Of a stretch of 64,000 nucleotides of DNA, positions 17,668 to 26,634 are shown in pieces (position 1 is the first letter of the stretch; every line of letters starts with the position of its first letter). The translations under genes were made by a program, and so were the position numbers. Source of the stretch: Kitasatospora sp. SolWspMP-SS2h (GTDB lineage: Bacteria > Actinomycetota > Actinomycetes > Streptomycetales > Streptomycetaceae); contig NZ_QLLT01000009.1 of the NCBI RefSeq assembly GCF_003259315.1, forward strand, positions 214,957 to 278,956, written 5' to 3'. The notes beneath the pieces were generated by a model. It was not told the DNA's origin. It searched no databases and saw only the letters and a program-made list of their open reading frames with translations.

Positions 17668-18042
17668 TCAGCCGCCGGCCGGCCCGGCCGGGCCGGGGGC
17701 GGCCCGTGCGTGGACTTCGCTCCAGACGGTTTCGCGGGCGGTGCCGTTGTTGCGGACGGGCGGGGAGTACCGGTGGCCCCAGCGGTCACCGAGGGCGAGT
17801 GCGCTGAGAACGGCCTGCTGGCCGTCGGGTCCGTCGGGGCGGACGATGGCGAGTTCGATCCGGTAGCCGTCCGGGATCGCGGTCAGCCGGGCCTCCCCGC
17901 CGCCGCCGACCCGGGAGAGCTGTTCGGCGATCCCCCAGGCCCGCTGCCGCAGCACGTCGTTCACGAGACGGCGCCCGGGGCCGGGCGGAACAGCTCGCCG
18001 GGGAGCACCGGCGTCCTCCAACGGCCTTCCGGTGTACGACAT
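17668..18042 (-). CDS. Hypothetical protein
   Basis: This 124-residue protein is not one I recognise. The start ATG 18042 follows GAGGA. The central part (GGEARLTAIPDGYRIELAIV, then QQAVLSALALGDRWGHRYSPP) looks like a compact alpha/beta domain, flanked by Pro/Gly-rich ends. It begins 7 bases after the stop of the gene at 18050-18469, so the pair is an operon. Confidence 0.6.
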   Translation of the reverse strand: MSYTGRPLEDAGAPRRAVPPGPGRRLVNDVLRQRAWGIAEQLSRVGGGGEARLTAIPDGYRIELAIVRPDGPDGQQAVLSALALGDRWGHRYSPPVRNNGTARETVWSEVHARAAPGPAGPAGG

Positions 18043-18049
18043 TTCTTCC

Positions 18050-18469
18050 TCAATTCGGTGTCGGTGCGGGGTGGGCAGGATCGGCCTGCGCCAGGTCCGC
18101 GCGAGTGGGGTGACGCACCGCGCACCGGCCGACCGACCAGGGCTCGCCCCCGTCGGCGGGTACGAGCACCAGGTCGCCGCGCTCGTCCGCGTGGGAGAAC
18201 TCGCCGAGCCGTCCGGTCGCCGCGTCAACCAGCAGCTCGCCGCGCTCCGGCGACCAGAGCATCGAGACAACCCCGGTCAACTCCCCGCCTCGCACGGCGC
18301 GCACGTAGGGGGCGCCCGTCCAGATCAGGGTCGCCAACTCACTGGCCACGTCCGGGGTAACCCCGCCCAGTTGCACCAGGTACCTCCCGGTGGCCGCCCG
18401 CTCCACCGCCAGCGAGGCCTTCGTGACCGCCGCCGCGACCGGCGAGTTCGGCGAGGTCTGACCGCGCAC
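18050..18469 (-). CDS. Hypothetical protein, operon partner of the next gene
   Basis: About 139 residues from GTG 18469. The well-formed part runs from AAVTKASLAVERAATGRYLVQLGGVTPDVASELATLIWTG to SMLWSPERGELLVDAATGRLGEFSH and SVGRCAVRHP. I do not recognise a family. The start is uncertain: GTG 18469 lies only 14 bases from a strong terminator hairpin, so either it is the first codon of a very short leader or translation starts a little further in. Codon use is normal for the replicon. Confidence 0.5.
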   Translation of the reverse strand: MRGQTSPNSPVAAAVTKASLAVERAATGRYLVQLGGVTPDVASELATLIWTGAPYVRAVRGGELTGVVSMLWSPERGELLVDAATGRLGEFSHADERGDLVLVPADGGEPWSVGRCAVRHPTRADLAQADPAHPAPTPN

Positions 18470-18483
18470 CCCCCAACGTCGAA

Positions 18484-18513
18484 AGAGGCCCCTCCCGCCC
18501 GGGAGGGGCCTCT
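18484..18513 (-). terminator. Hairpin terminator of the MFS gene
   Basis: A perfect stem AGAGGCCCCTCCCG/CGGGAGGGGCCTCT (14 bp if fully zipped, 12 bp with a 6-nt loop) lies 40 bases past the MFS stop on the minus strand. Confidence 0.75.
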
Positions 18514-18552
18514 GCGCAATCCGGCTGTGCCGCCGCCCGCGGGCGGCGGGCG

Positions 18553-19815
18553 TCAGGCCGCCGTCTCCACCGGGGCGGGCCGGGCCGTCCCGTCGACCAC
18601 CGGGGGGCGGGGGCGGCGGCCGATCGCCACGAAGGCGACGGCGGCCAGGGTGCCGGCCGCCGCGCAGGTGCCCCACAGGGTCCAGCTGCCCGCGTACTGG
18701 AGCAGTAGGCCGCCGCCGAGCGGGCCGGCGAACGAGGCCAGTGACCAGGAGAGCGAGTAGACGCCCTGGTAGCGGCCGCGGGCCCGGGCGGGGGAGTGTT
18801 CGGCGACCAGCGCCATCATGGTGGGGGCGGTGACGATCTCGCCGACCGTCCAGATCGCCACCGTCAGCGCGTACAGCGCGGCGGAGGACCCGGCCAGCGC
18901 GGTCAGGCCGAAGCCCCAGCCGGTCAGCAGGGCGCCGACCACCAGCAGGACGGTGCGGTCGCGGGCCTCCATCAGCCGCGTCAGCGGCAGTTGGAGCAGC
19001 ACGATCAGCACCCCGTTCAGGCTGATCACCAGGCCGAACCGGGCCGCCGAGAGGCCGTGCGCGCCCATGTCCACCGGAAGCGTGGTGGAGCCCTGCTGGA
19101 CGACCAGGGCCAGCAGCAGGTTCACCGCGACCACGGCCCTGAACGGCCCGTCCCGGAAGACCGTGCCCAGCCCGACCTGCGGCTCCCGCGCGGCGGCACC
19201 GGACGGGGCGGCGGCCTCCGGCCGGGTCTCCGGGACCTTCACGAAGACCACCACCGCGCACAGCAGGGTGGTCGCCGCGTCCAGCAGGAACAGCGTCAGG
19301 TAGCCGTGCACGGCGATCAGCCCGGCCACCGCGGCGGACGCGCCGAAGCCGATGTTGATCGCCCAGTAGTTCAGCGCGTACGCCCGCACCCGGTCCGCGG
19401 CCGGCACCAGGTCGGCGATCATCGCGCTCACCGCCGGGCGGGACGCGTTGCTCGCCAGGCCGACCAGGAAGGCCACCGCGGCGATCGCCACCGGCCCGTC
19501 GGTGAACCCGAGCACCGCCGTGAACAGCGCCGTCGCCAGTTGCGCGGCCAGCAGCGTCGGCCGCCGCCCCAGCCGGTCGGTCAGCACGCCCGCGCCGATC
19601 GCGGCCACCGCCGAGCCGAGCCCGAACAGCGAGGCGACCAGGCCCGCGTACGCCGCCGAGTAGCCGCGCTCGTGCGTCAGGTACATCGCCAGGAAGGTGA
19701 CCACGAAGCCGCCGAGGCGGTTCACCAGGGTGGACGTCCACAGCCACCAGAACCGGCGGGGGAGCCCGCCGCCCGCTCTGCGTGCTTCGGAGGCCAGACG
19801 GGCGAGGAGGGGCAT
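18553..19815 (-). CDS. MFS transporter (drug/metabolite exporter type)
   Basis: This 420-residue protein has about 12 hydrophobic segments. The MFS motif A loop between TM2 and TM3 is present (GVLTDRLGRRPTLL), with a second-half counterpart RLMEARDRTVLL. The layout resembles the MdtH/YfcJ-type proton antiporters. The N-terminus has a RARAGGGLPRRFWWLWTSTLVNRLGGF-like entry into TM1. Substrate unknown. It is divergently placed from the phosphoglycerate mutase gene with about 180 bases between. Confidence 0.88.
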   Translation of the reverse strand: MPLLARLASEARRAGGGLPRRFWWLWTSTLVNRLGGFVVTFLAMYLTHERGYSAAYAGLVASLFGLGSAVAAIGAGVLTDRLGRRPTLLAAQLATALFTAVLGFTDGPVAIAAVAFLVGLASNASRPAVSAMIADLVPAADRVRAYALNYWAINIGFGASAAVAGLIAVHGYLTLFLLDAATTLLCAVVVFVKVPETRPEAAAPSGAAAREPQVGLGTVFRDGPFRAVVAVNLLLALVVQQGSTTLPVDMGAHGLSAARFGLVISLNGVLIVLLQLPLTRLMEARDRTVLLVVGALLTGWGFGLTALAGSSAALYALTVAIWTVGEIVTAPTMMALVAEHSPARARGRYQGVYSLSWSLASFAGPLGGGLLLQYAGSWTLWGTCAAAGTLAAVAFVAIGRRPRPPVVDGTARPAPVETAA

Positions 19816-19993
19816 GGGGGAGCTCCCGGGCGGTACGGCCCCGGCGGCCGCGGGCAGGGTGGTGCGGCCGCCCGCGGGCGGGGTGGAACGGTGGGGGCGG
19901 CCCGATCGGTAAGAGTCGAAACCGCTGGGCGAACGTTACCCCCGATCCGGACGGACGAGCGATCGGATTTCGCCCTCCACTAGGCTTGGCCCC

Positions 19994-20752
19994 ATGGCTG
20001 ACACGACCTATCGCTTGATCCTGCTCCGCCACGGCGAGAGCCAGTGGAACCAGAAGAACCTGTTCACCGGTTGGGTCGACGTCGACCTCAACGAGAAGGG
20101 CGAGAAGGAGGCCGCCCGGGGCGGCGAGCTCCTGCTGGCCGAGGACCTGCTGCCGGACGTGCTGCACACCTCGCTGCTGCGCCGCGCGATCCGCACCTCG
20201 CAGATCGCCCTCGACAAGGCCGACCGCCACTGGATCCCGGTCCGCCGCAGCTGGCGGCTGAACGAGCGCCACTACGGCGCCCTCCAGGGCAAGGATAAGG
20301 CCCAGACCCTCGCCGAGTTCGGCGAGGAGCAGTTCCAGCTCTGGCGCCGCTCCTACGACACCCCGCCGCCGGCCCTCGCCGACGACGCCGAGTACTCCCA
20401 GGCCGGCGACGCCCGCTACGCCGAGATCCCGTCCGAGCTGCGCCCGAACACCGAGTGCCTCAAGGACGTCGTCGAGCGGATGCTCCCCTACTGGTACGAC
20501 GCCATCGTGCCGGACCTGGCCGCGGGCAACACCGTCCTGGTCACCGCGCACGGCAACAGCCTGCGCGCCCTGGTCAAGCACCTCGACGGCATCTCCGACG
20601 AGGCCATCGCGGGCCTCAACATCCCCACCGGCATCCCGCTCCTCTACGAACTGGACGCCGACTTCAAGCCGGTCGCCGCCGGTGGCCGCTACCTCGACCC
20701 CGAGGCCGCCGCGGCCGCGATCGAGGCCGTGAAGAACCAGGGCAAGAAGTAG
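19994..20752 (+). CDS. gpmA: 2,3-bisphosphoglycerate-dependent phosphoglycerate mutase
   Basis: This 252-residue enzyme has [29 protein letters not shown] at the N-terminus (catalytic His in LRHGES), [33 protein letters not shown] and a late [16 protein letters not shown]. It interconverts 3- and 2-phosphoglycerate in glycolysis. Length and motifs match the dPGM family closely. It is one of the standard genes between mshA and phoU in Streptomyces. Confidence 0.96.
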   Translation: MADTTYRLILLRHGESQWNQKNLFTGWVDVDLNEKGEKEAARGGELLLAEDLLPDVLHTSLLRRAIRTSQIALDKADRHWIPVRRSWRLNERHYGALQGKDKAQTLAEFGEEQFQLWRRSYDTPPPALADDAEYSQAGDARYAEIPSELRPNTECLKDVVERMLPYWYDAIVPDLAAGNTVLVTAHGNSLRALVKHLDGISDEAIAGLNIPTGIPLLYELDADFKPVAAGGRYLDPEAAAAAIEAVKNQGKK

Positions 20753-20779
20753 CACCCCTTCCCGCCCTCACCCACCTGT

Positions 20780-20822
20780 CAGCCCCCTGCCCGGCGCAAC
20801 GACGCCCCGGCCCAGGGGGCTG
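20780..20822 (+). terminator. Hairpin terminator of gpmA
   Basis: A 10-bp stem CAGCCCCCTG/CAGGGGGCTG encloses a GC-rich loop, about 28 bases after the gpmA stop. Confidence 0.6.
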
Positions 20823-20912
20823 TTCCGTGTCCGCCGCGAGGGGGACGCTCCCGTATGGAAAGAGCTGTCGAATCGTCAACAAGCTTGCGGTAAAGCCTGG
20901 TTAAGGTTTTCG

Positions 20913-20928
20913 AATGGTTCAGACCATT
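20913..20928. promoter_or_regulatory. DasR-box-like operator (dre) before the LPMO gene
   Basis: AATGGTTCAGACCATT matches 12 of 16 positions of the DasR consensus ACTGGTCTAGACCACT and keeps the TGGT...AGACCA core. DasR is the GntR-family repressor of chitin and N-acetylglucosamine genes in streptomycetes, and a chitin-active LPMO is an expected target. It lies 132 bases before the LPMO start. Confidence 0.65.
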
Positions 20929-21059
20929 GACGGGGGGAAGGCGCGCTCCTAGCGTGGAACCACTGTCGGCGTGGGCATGACAATCTTGGTCGCCCCCCAC
21001 GCGACCCCCTTCCGCGTGCCCACGGCCGTGCACTCCATCCACCCCCACGGAGGAGCACC

Positions 21060-21650
21060 ATGCGCAAGCGCAACATCCTGGCGGTCGGCTTCGCCGCCGC
21101 CGCGGCGGTCCTGGCCACCGCCCTCCCGGCCAGCTCGCACGGGTACATCACGACGCCGCCCAGCCGGGCGGGGCTGTGCGGTGCCGGCGTGGTGAAGAAG
21201 TGCGGCGACATCCAGTGGGAGCCGCAGAGCGTCGAGGGACCCAAGGGCTTCCCGGCCGCCGGGCCCGCCGACGGCAAGCTGTGCGCGGGCGCGGACGCGC
21301 GCTGGGCGCAACTGGACGACCCCCGGGGCGGCGGCTGGCCGACCACCAGGGTCACCGCCGGGCAGCAGCTGACGCTGACCTGGAGCATCGAGGCGCGGCA
21401 CGCCACCACCTCGTTCCGGTACTTCCTCACCAAGCCGGGCTACGACGCCACCACCAAGCTGACCAGGTCGAACCTGAACCTGACCCCGTTCCTGACCGTG
21501 CCGATGGGCGGCAAGCAGCCCCCGGCCACGCTCAGCCACACCGCGACCCTGCCCGCCGGGCTGACCGGCCACCAGGTGATCCTGGCGGTCTGGGACATCG
21601 CGGACACCGGCAACGCCTTCTACCAGTGCATGGACGTCAACTTCTCCTGA
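21060..21650 (+). CDS. AA10 lytic polysaccharide monooxygenase (chitin-active type)
   Basis: This 196-residue protein has a signal peptide (RKRNILAVGFAAAAAVLATALPASS) ending immediately before H27 of HGYITTPPSR. The mature N-terminal His and H114 (EARHATTSF) form the copper histidine brace. The late GNAFYQCMDV carries the axial Phe region and a conserved Cys. It is a stand-alone catalytic domain without an extra chitin-binding module. It cleaves crystalline polysaccharide oxidatively outside the cell. An excellent GGAGGAGC site precedes ATG 21060. The DasR-like box upstream supports chitin as substrate. Confidence 0.93.
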   Translation: MRKRNILAVGFAAAAAVLATALPASSHGYITTPPSRAGLCGAGVVKKCGDIQWEPQSVEGPKGFPAAGPADGKLCAGADARWAQLDDPRGGGWPTTRVTAGQQLTLTWSIEARHATTSFRYFLTKPGYDATTKLTRSNLNLTPFLTVPMGGKQPPATLSHTATLPAGLTGHQVILAVWDIADTGNAFYQCMDVNFS

Positions 21651-21697
21651 CACCCGGAAGGCCCCCGGCACCCGGCGGGAGCCGGGGAGCACGGCAG

Positions 21698-21739
21698 GAC
21701 GGCCGGGCCGCCCCTCGCGGGAGGGGCGGCCCGGCCGTC
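21698..21739. terminator. Very strong bidirectional terminator
   Basis: A perfect 19-bp stem (21698-21716 with 21721-21739) has a GCGG loop. It separates the convergent LPMO and Cys-rich peptide genes. Confidence 0.8.
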
Positions 21740-21753
21740 CGTCGTGCGCGGGC

Positions 21754-21933
21754 TCAGTGGCCGCCGCAGCAGCCGCCGGTCACGCCGCCGCACTGGCAGG
21801 GCGAGCCGGACTGGCAGCCGCAGCCGCAGCCCGGGCCGCAGCCGCAGCCGGCGGCCAGCACCGGCAGCAGCCGCGCGGCGGCCGGGGCCACCGGGTGCGG
21901 CGGGGGAGTGGTCGGGGTGCCGGTGGTCTTCAT
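21754..21933 (-). CDS. Small cysteine-rich protein (metallothionein-like composition)
   Basis: This 59-residue protein from ATG 21933 (preceded by GAGGCAG) has two halves. The N-terminal half is Thr/Pro/Ala-rich with a short hydrophobic helix (APAAARLLPVLAAG). The C-terminal 31 residues contain nine Cys in CxC and CC patterns (GCGCGPGCGCGC, then PCQC and GGCCGGH). This density suggests thiolate metal binding, but it matches no metallothionein family I know. It lies between the LPMO and phoU. Coding potential is supported by a ribosome-binding site and strong terminator placement. Confidence 0.6.
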   Translation of the reverse strand: MKTTGTPTTPPPHPVAPAAARLLPVLAAGCGCGPGCGCGCQSGSPCQCGGVTGGCCGGH

Positions 21934-22083
21934 CGGGCTGCCTCCTCGTCCGGGCGGTGCCGGGCGAGCCGAAGCAGCCGCCCGTCCCTCCGAGTGAAAC
22001 CCCACCGTTGACGACACGTCAACGGGCGCGCGGAGGCTGGTGGTTCCGCAGCCGTGCGCCCCCTCGCCGGACCCGGCGGACGG

Positions 22084-22758
22084 TTACTCGGCGGACTCCG
22101 CGGTGGCTACGAAGTCGGCCACGTGCTCGCCGGTGACCAGGTACACCACCCGCTTGGCGACCGAGACGGCGTGGTCCGCGAAGCGCTCGTAGTAGCGGCC
22201 GACCAGGGTGACGTCCACCGCGGTCTCGATGCCGTGGTGCCAGCGGTCGTCCAGCAGGTGCGAGAACAGCTCGCGGTGCAGGGCGTCGATCGCGTCGTCG
22301 TCCGCCTCCAGCTCCAGCGCCTTGTCGACGTCCTTGGTGGCGATCACCAGGCCGGCCTTGGCGACCAGCCGCTGGGCGAGCTGCCCCATCTCCAGCACGA
22401 TCGGGTGCAGGTCGAGCGGGACGGCGGTCTCCGGGTAGCGCAGCCGCGCGACCTTGGCGACGTGCCGGGCCAGGTCGCCGCAGCGCTCCAGGTCGGCGCT
22501 CATCCGCAGCGAGGTGACCACGATCCGCAGGTCGGTGGCGACCGGCTGCTGGCGGGCCAGCAGGTCGATCGCGCGGTTCTCCAGGCCGTGGTGCAGCTCG
22601 TTGATCCTCTCGTCGGCGGCGATCACGCCCTCCGCCAGGGCGAGGTCCGCGTCCAGCAGGGCCGTGGTGGCCCGTCCCATCGCCGAGCCGACCAGGCGGG
22701 CCATCTCGACCAGGCTGTCGCTGATCGAGTCGAGTTCCTCGTGGTACGCGTCGCGCAT
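22084..22758 (-). CDS. phoU: PhoU phosphate-signalling protein
   Basis: This 224-residue all-helical protein has two PhoU repeats: MRDAYHEELDSISDSLVEMARLVGSAM..., ERCGDLARHVAKVARL, and later ...VDVTLVGRYYERFADHAVSVAKRVVYLVTGE. E-R-x-G-D and Y-x-E-R-x-x-D-H are the metal-cluster motifs of the family. PhoU restrains PhoR through the Pst transporter when phosphate is ample. It is transcribed divergently from phoR-phoP with a PHO-box-like sequence between them. The ATG at 22758 follows GGAGGAGAAG. Confidence 0.95.
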   Translation of the reverse strand: MRDAYHEELDSISDSLVEMARLVGSAMGRATTALLDADLALAEGVIAADERINELHHGLENRAIDLLARQQPVATDLRIVVTSLRMSADLERCGDLARHVAKVARLRYPETAVPLDLHPIVLEMGQLAQRLVAKAGLVIATKDVDKALELEADDDAIDALHRELFSHLLDDRWHHGIETAVDVTLVGRYYERFADHAVSVAKRVVYLVTGEHVADFVATAESAE

Positions 22759-22937
22759 GCGCTCTTCTCCTCCAGTACCGGTGTCGGTGGCGGTGCCGAC
22801 CGGACGCCCCGGACCGACCCGCCGGAGGGGCGGGCGGCGCGGGCGGCCGCTGCTGGTGGCGCGAATGGTAGCCGCGTCACCGCCCACACGGGCTTGCCCG
22901 GCCCAGACTGAGCCGTTCGGGCGACCTGCCACGGCCG

Positions 22938-22970
22938 CTGCGGTGAATCGGCGGCAGCGTGAAGGTGAAT
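22938..22970 (-). promoter_or_regulatory. PHO-box-like 11-bp direct repeats between phoU and phoR
   Basis: Read on the minus strand, ATTCACCTTCA (22970-22960) and ATTCACCGCAG (22948-22938) are two units spaced exactly 22 bp apart, with a degenerate unit between them. Streptomyces PhoP binds tandem 11-bp units of the GTTCACC type, and the phoU/phoRP intergenic region is a known PhoP target. This is the likely autoregulatory site. Confidence 0.6.
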
Positions 22971-23044
22971 TCTCGGCAACGTCAGGCCGATGCCTTGATC
23001 GCACCCTTACGGAGCCCGCCCGGGCACCATTTACGCTGACAGGC

Positions 23045-24304
23045 ATGGACGTGAACGTGGCCGCCGCCGCTGCCTGCGCCATAGCCGGGCTCGGCGTCGG
23101 CCTCACCGCCTCCATCGCCTTCCGTTGGAGCGAGCGCGACCAGGGCAGGGGCAAGGGCGGCAGGACCAGCAGGAACACAGCGCCGGAACCCGACCAGGAG
23201 CCGGCCCTCCCCCCGGGAGTGGACACCGTGCTCTCGGTGCTCCGCTCCTGCGCGATCGTGCTCGGCGAGGGCGACGAGGTGGTCAAGGCCTCCTCCGCCG
23301 CCTACTCGATGGGCCTGGTCCGCGGCGGCCGGGTGGCCGTCGACCGGATGCTGTCGGTGGCCCGCTCCACCCGGCGGGACGGCGAGATCCGGCAGATCGA
23401 GCTGGAGCTGACCCGCCCCGGCGCGGCGGCCCGCACCGCCGAGCCGCTCGCGGTGTCGGTCCGGGTCGCCCCGCTGGGCTCCCGGCTGGTGCTGGTGCTG
23501 GTCGAGGACCGCACCGAGCGCCGCCGGATCGAGGCGATCCGCCGCGACTTCGTGGCGAACGTCTCGCACGAGCTGAAGACCCCGGTCGGCGCGCTCTCGC
23601 TGCTGTCCGAGGCCGTCGCGGACGCTTCCGACGACCCGGAGGCGGTGCAGCGCTTCGCCGGCCGGATGCAGGTGGAGGCCACCCGGCTGGCCAGCCTGGT
23701 GCAGGAGATCATCGACCTGTCCCGGGTCCAGGACGACCAGCTCAAGGTCGACCCGGAGCCGGTCGCGGTGGACGAGCTGATCGCCGAGGCGATCGACCGC
23801 TGCCGGCAGACCGCCGCCGCCAAGCAGATCGTCATCGCGGCGGGCGGCACCACCGGCCTCTACCTGGTCGGCAACCGCGGCCAACTGGCCGCCGCCCTCG
23901 GCAACCTGGTGGAGAACGCGGTCAACTACAGCCCGCCGCGCACCAGGGTCGCCCTCGCCACCCGCCGGATCTCCAGCGCCGCGGCACTGGGCGAGGCGGA
24001 CGGCGAACTGATCGAGATCTCGGTGACCGACCAGGGCATCGGCATCTCGGAGAAGGACCGCGAGCGGATCTTCGAACGCTTCTACCGGGTGGACCCCGCC
24101 CGCTCCCGCCTCACCGGTGGCACCGGCCTCGGCCTGTCCATCGTCAAGCACGTCGCCGCCTCGCACCGCGGCACCGTGTCGGTCTGGAGCGTCGAGGGCC
24201 AGGGCTCCACCTTCACTCTGCGGCTCCCCGCCGGGCAGGCCCCGGTCGAGGACCCCGAAAACCACGCAGCAACCACACTTCCTGCCCCGGAGGCCCGATC
24301 GTGA
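23045..24304 (+). CDS. phoR: PhoR/SenX3-type sensor histidine kinase
   Basis: This 419-residue protein has one N-terminal TM helix (VAAAAACAIAGLGVGLTASIAF), a PAS-like segment, a HisKA box VSHELKTPVGALSLL (H175) and an HATPase domain (NLVENAVNYSP, DQGIGISEKDRERIFERFYRV, GTGLGLSIVKH). It phosphorylates PhoP under phosphate limitation. ATG 23045 is chosen because the upstream frame overlaps the phoU promoter region. The GTG of phoP overlaps its stop (GTGA). Confidence 0.95.
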   Translation: MDVNVAAAAACAIAGLGVGLTASIAFRWSERDQGRGKGGRTSRNTAPEPDQEPALPPGVDTVLSVLRSCAIVLGEGDEVVKASSAAYSMGLVRGGRVAVDRMLSVARSTRRDGEIRQIELELTRPGAAARTAEPLAVSVRVAPLGSRLVLVLVEDRTERRRIEAIRRDFVANVSHELKTPVGALSLLSEAVADASDDPEAVQRFAGRMQVEATRLASLVQEIIDLSRVQDDQLKVDPEPVAVDELIAEAIDRCRQTAAAKQIVIAAGGTTGLYLVGNRGQLAAALGNLVENAVNYSPPRTRVALATRRISSAAALGEADGELIEISVTDQGIGISEKDRERIFERFYRVDPARSRLTGGTGLGLSIVKHVAASHRGTVSVWSVEGQGSTFTLRLPAGQAPVEDPENHAATTLPAPEARS

Positions 24305-24993
24305 CCCGAGTACTGGTGGTCGAGGACGAGGAGTCGTTCAGCGACGCCCTGTCGTACATGCTCCGCAAGGAGGGCTTCGAGGTGGCGGTCGCCGCCACCG
24401 GCCCCGACGCGCTGGAGCAGTTCGAGCGCAACGGAGCCGACCTCGTCCTGCTCGACCTGATGCTGCCCGGCCTGCCCGGCACCGAGGTCTGCCGCCAGCT
24501 GCGGGTCCGCTCCAACGTCCCGGTGATCATGGTCACCGCGAAGGACAGCGAGATCGACAAGGTGGTCGGCCTGGAGATAGGAGCCGACGACTACGTCACC
24601 AAGCCGTACTCCACCCGCGAGCTGGTCGCCCGCATCCGCGCGGTGCTCCGCCGCCGCGGCGAGGACGGCGGCGGCGACGGCGCGGCCGCCCCGGGCGCGC
24701 TGGAGGCCGGGCCGGTCCGGATGGACGTCGACCGGCACGTCGTGACGGTGGACGGCGCCAAGGTCGACCTGCCGCTCAAGGAGTTCGACCTGCTGGAGAT
24801 GCTGCTGCGCAACGCGGGCCGGGTGCTGACCCGGATGCAGCTGATCGACCGGGTCTGGGGCGCGGACTACGTCGGCGACACCAAGACCCTGGACGTCCAC
24901 GTCAAGCGCCTGCGGGCGAAGATCGAGCCGGACCCGGGCGCCCCGCGCTACCTGGTCACGGTCCGTGGCCTGGGCTACAAGTTCGAGCCGTAG
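24301..24993 (+). CDS. phoP: PhoP/RegX3-type response regulator
   Basis: This 230-residue OmpR-family regulator has a receiver domain with VVEDEESF (acid pocket), phospho-Asp D52 in LVLLDLMLPG, and MVTAKD and KPYSTREL switch residues. A winged-helix domain follows (LKEFDLLEMLLRNAGRVLTRMQLIDRVWG...TLDVHVKRLRAKIE). It controls the phosphate regulon and, in Streptomyces, secondary metabolism. The start GTG 24301 is translationally coupled to phoR. Confidence 0.95.
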   Translation: MTRVLVVEDEESFSDALSYMLRKEGFEVAVAATGPDALEQFERNGADLVLLDLMLPGLPGTEVCRQLRVRSNVPVIMVTAKDSEIDKVVGLEIGADDYVTKPYSTRELVARIRAVLRRRGEDGGGDGAAAPGALEAGPVRMDVDRHVVTVDGAKVDLPLKEFDLLEMLLRNAGRVLTRMQLIDRVWGADYVGDTKTLDVHVKRLRAKIEPDPGAPRYLVTVRGLGYKFEP

Positions 24994-25029
24994 ACCGCGA
25001 CGCGCCGGTGGCGCACCGGCACAGCACGG

Positions 25030-25061
25030 AGGAGGGGCCCCGCCGCGGCGGGGCCCCTCCT
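25030..25061. terminator. Bidirectional terminator after phoP
   Basis: A 32-base perfect palindrome (AGGAGGGGCCCCGCCG and its complement) lies between the convergent phoP and lipoprotein genes. Confidence 0.8.
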
Positions 25062-25086
25062 GCTGTTCCGTGCGTGCGCCGCCGGG

Positions 25087-25776
25087 TCAGCCGGCCGTGG
25101 CCGAGCCGGACGGGGCGGCCGGGGCGCTCGCCGAGCCGGTGGCCCCGGCGGAGGGCGAGGTCGAGGCGCCCGCGGAGGGCGAGGTGGAGGCGCCCGCGGA
25201 GACGGAGGCACCCGCGGAGGCGGAGGCGCTCGCGGCGGGGGAGGCCGGGGCGGAGGGGGACGCCTTCGCCGGGCCGTAGCCCTCGTACAGGCCGTCGGCC
25301 GGCTGCACGTTGGCGTTGGTGGAGACCTCGCCGGCGTTCTTGAAGGTGAAGGTCGTCTTGACGTAGCCGCCGACCGACACGTCCGCGTTCGGCACCGCGG
25401 CGAGCGGGCCGCCCTCGGCCCCGAGCAGCACCGACTCGCCGGGCGCGAGCGTGATGCCGTCGACCGGGGCGCCGCTCTTGTCGGTCAGCTTGGCGGCGGT
25501 GTCGCCGACCTTCAGGGAGGTCAGCACCTCCGGGCCGTCACCGGTGTTGGCGACGTTGACCGTGACGTTCGCCGGGCCGGTGTACTCGCCGGCCGTCCCC
25601 CCGGGGGTGACCACGACGATGTTGTTGAGCCTGACGTCGCTCCCGATGGCCGTCGCCGCGTTGTCCGGCTTGATCTGCAGCGTGCTCGCGTCGTTGCCCG
25701 CGGCGCAGGCCGCCAGCGGGACGATCGCGGCGAGGACGATGGCGGCGACAGCGCCGCGTCGAAGGCTCCGGCTCAC
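25087..25776 (-). CDS. Secreted lipoprotein, DUF461/copper-chaperone-like region
   Basis: This 229-residue protein starts at GTG 25776. A lipoprotein signal peptide ends at LAAC (Cys24). The mature part is a beta sandwich: [55 protein letters not shown] and [13 protein letters not shown]. Its course resembles DUF461/PCu(A)C-type proteins but lacks their Met/His copper ligands. The C-terminal 60 residues are an Ala/Ser/Pro low-complexity tail with the tandem unit AGASTSPS. It sits between phoP and carD as in other streptomycetes. Function unknown. Confidence 0.7.
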   Translation of the reverse strand: MSRSLRRGAVAAIVLAAIVPLAACAAGNDASTLQIKPDNAATAIGSDVRLNNIVVVTPGGTAGEYTGPANVTVNVANTGDGPEVLTSLKVGDTAAKLTDKSGAPVDGITLAPGESVLLGAEGGPLAAVPNADVSVGGYVKTTFTFKNAGEVSTNANVQPADGLYEGYGPAKASPSAPASPAASASASAGASVSAGASTSPSAGASTSPSAGATGSASAPAAPSGSATAG

Positions 25777-26095
25777 GGCGGCGACTTCTCCTTGATGGGG
25801 GGACGATCCAGCGGAAAACGGATCACGGTCGGTGGTCGAGGGTCAGACTACCGACCACACATATCCGCCTCTCACGGGGTGGCCCCGTGTCGCGGTCCGA
25901 TCACGATCCGGGGCGCCCGGCGCGCCGGGGGCAAAAACTCAAGATCCAACCATGGTTTCGGAGTCGTGACCAGAGGTTTCACCGCGCGGTCAGACCGCCT
26001 CCGACCTGCGGGAAGCCCTGATCGAACACCGGTCGCAGCATGCGACCGGGGTGGTTGTCAAGCCCTGGGACCGGCCCTGACCTGCGAAAACGCCC

Positions 26096-26124
26096 TTCGA
26101 GTCAGCAGAAAAGCGTGTTATTCT
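26096..26124 (+). promoter_or_regulatory. Probable sigma-70 promoter of carD
   Basis: TTCGAG (26096-26101), a 17-base spacer and TATTCT (26119-26124) lie 27 bases before the carD ATG. This fits a vegetative HrdB-type promoter with a short leader. The rest of 25777-26095 holds no gene I can support. Confidence 0.5.
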
Positions 26125-26151
26125 GGAAAGCCACGGAAGGGGTCCTGTCAC

Positions 26152-26634
26152 ATGACGTTCAAGGTTGGCGACACGGTGGTCTACCCCCATCACGGGGCTG
26201 CGCTGATCGAGGCCATCGAAACTCGCCAGATCAAAGGTGTGGACAAGACCTACCTGGTGCTGAAGGTGCAGCAGGGAGATCTGACGCTTCGCGTGCCCGC
26301 GGAGAACGCCGAGTTCGTCGGCGTCCGCGACGTGGTGGGCCAAGAGGGCCTGGACCGCGTCTTCGAGGTGCTCCGGGCACCGTACACCGAAGAACCCACC
26401 AACTGGTCTCGCCGGTACAAGGCGAACCTCGAGAAGCTCGCGTCCGGCGATGTGATCAAGGTCGCAGAGGTCGTCCGCGACCTGTGGCGCCGCGAGCGCG
26501 AGCGCGGCCTGTCCGCCGGTGAGAAGCGGATGCTGGCCAAGGCCCGGCAGATCCTGGTGAGCGAGCTGGCGCTCGCCGAGAACACCAACGAGGACAAGGC
26601 CGAGACGCTGCTCGACGAGGTCCTCGCCTCCTGA
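26152..26634 (+). CDS. carD: CarD family RNA polymerase-binding regulator
   Basis: This 160-residue protein has an N-terminal Tudor-like RNAP interaction domain ([51 protein letters not shown]) and a helical C-terminal DNA-binding domain containing the conserved Trp ([17 protein letters not shown]) and [20 protein letters not shown]. CarD stabilises open promoter complexes, notably at rRNA promoters, and is essential in mycobacteria. The ATG at 26152 is close to the likely promoter. carD-ispD-ispF is a conserved actinobacterial order. Confidence 0.95.
   Translation: MTFKVGDTVVYPHHGAALIEAIETRQIKGVDKTYLVLKVQQGDLTLRVPAENAEFVGVRDVVGQEGLDRVFEVLRAPYTEEPTNWSRRYKANLEKLASGDVIKVAEVVRDLWRRERERGLSAGEKRMLAKARQILVSELALAENTNEDKAETLLDEVLAS

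Noticed and set aside
20949..21692. Minus-strand ORF opposite the LPMO gene
   Set aside because: It lacks recognisable domains and covers a well-supported plus-strand LPMO gene with its signal peptide and histidine brace.
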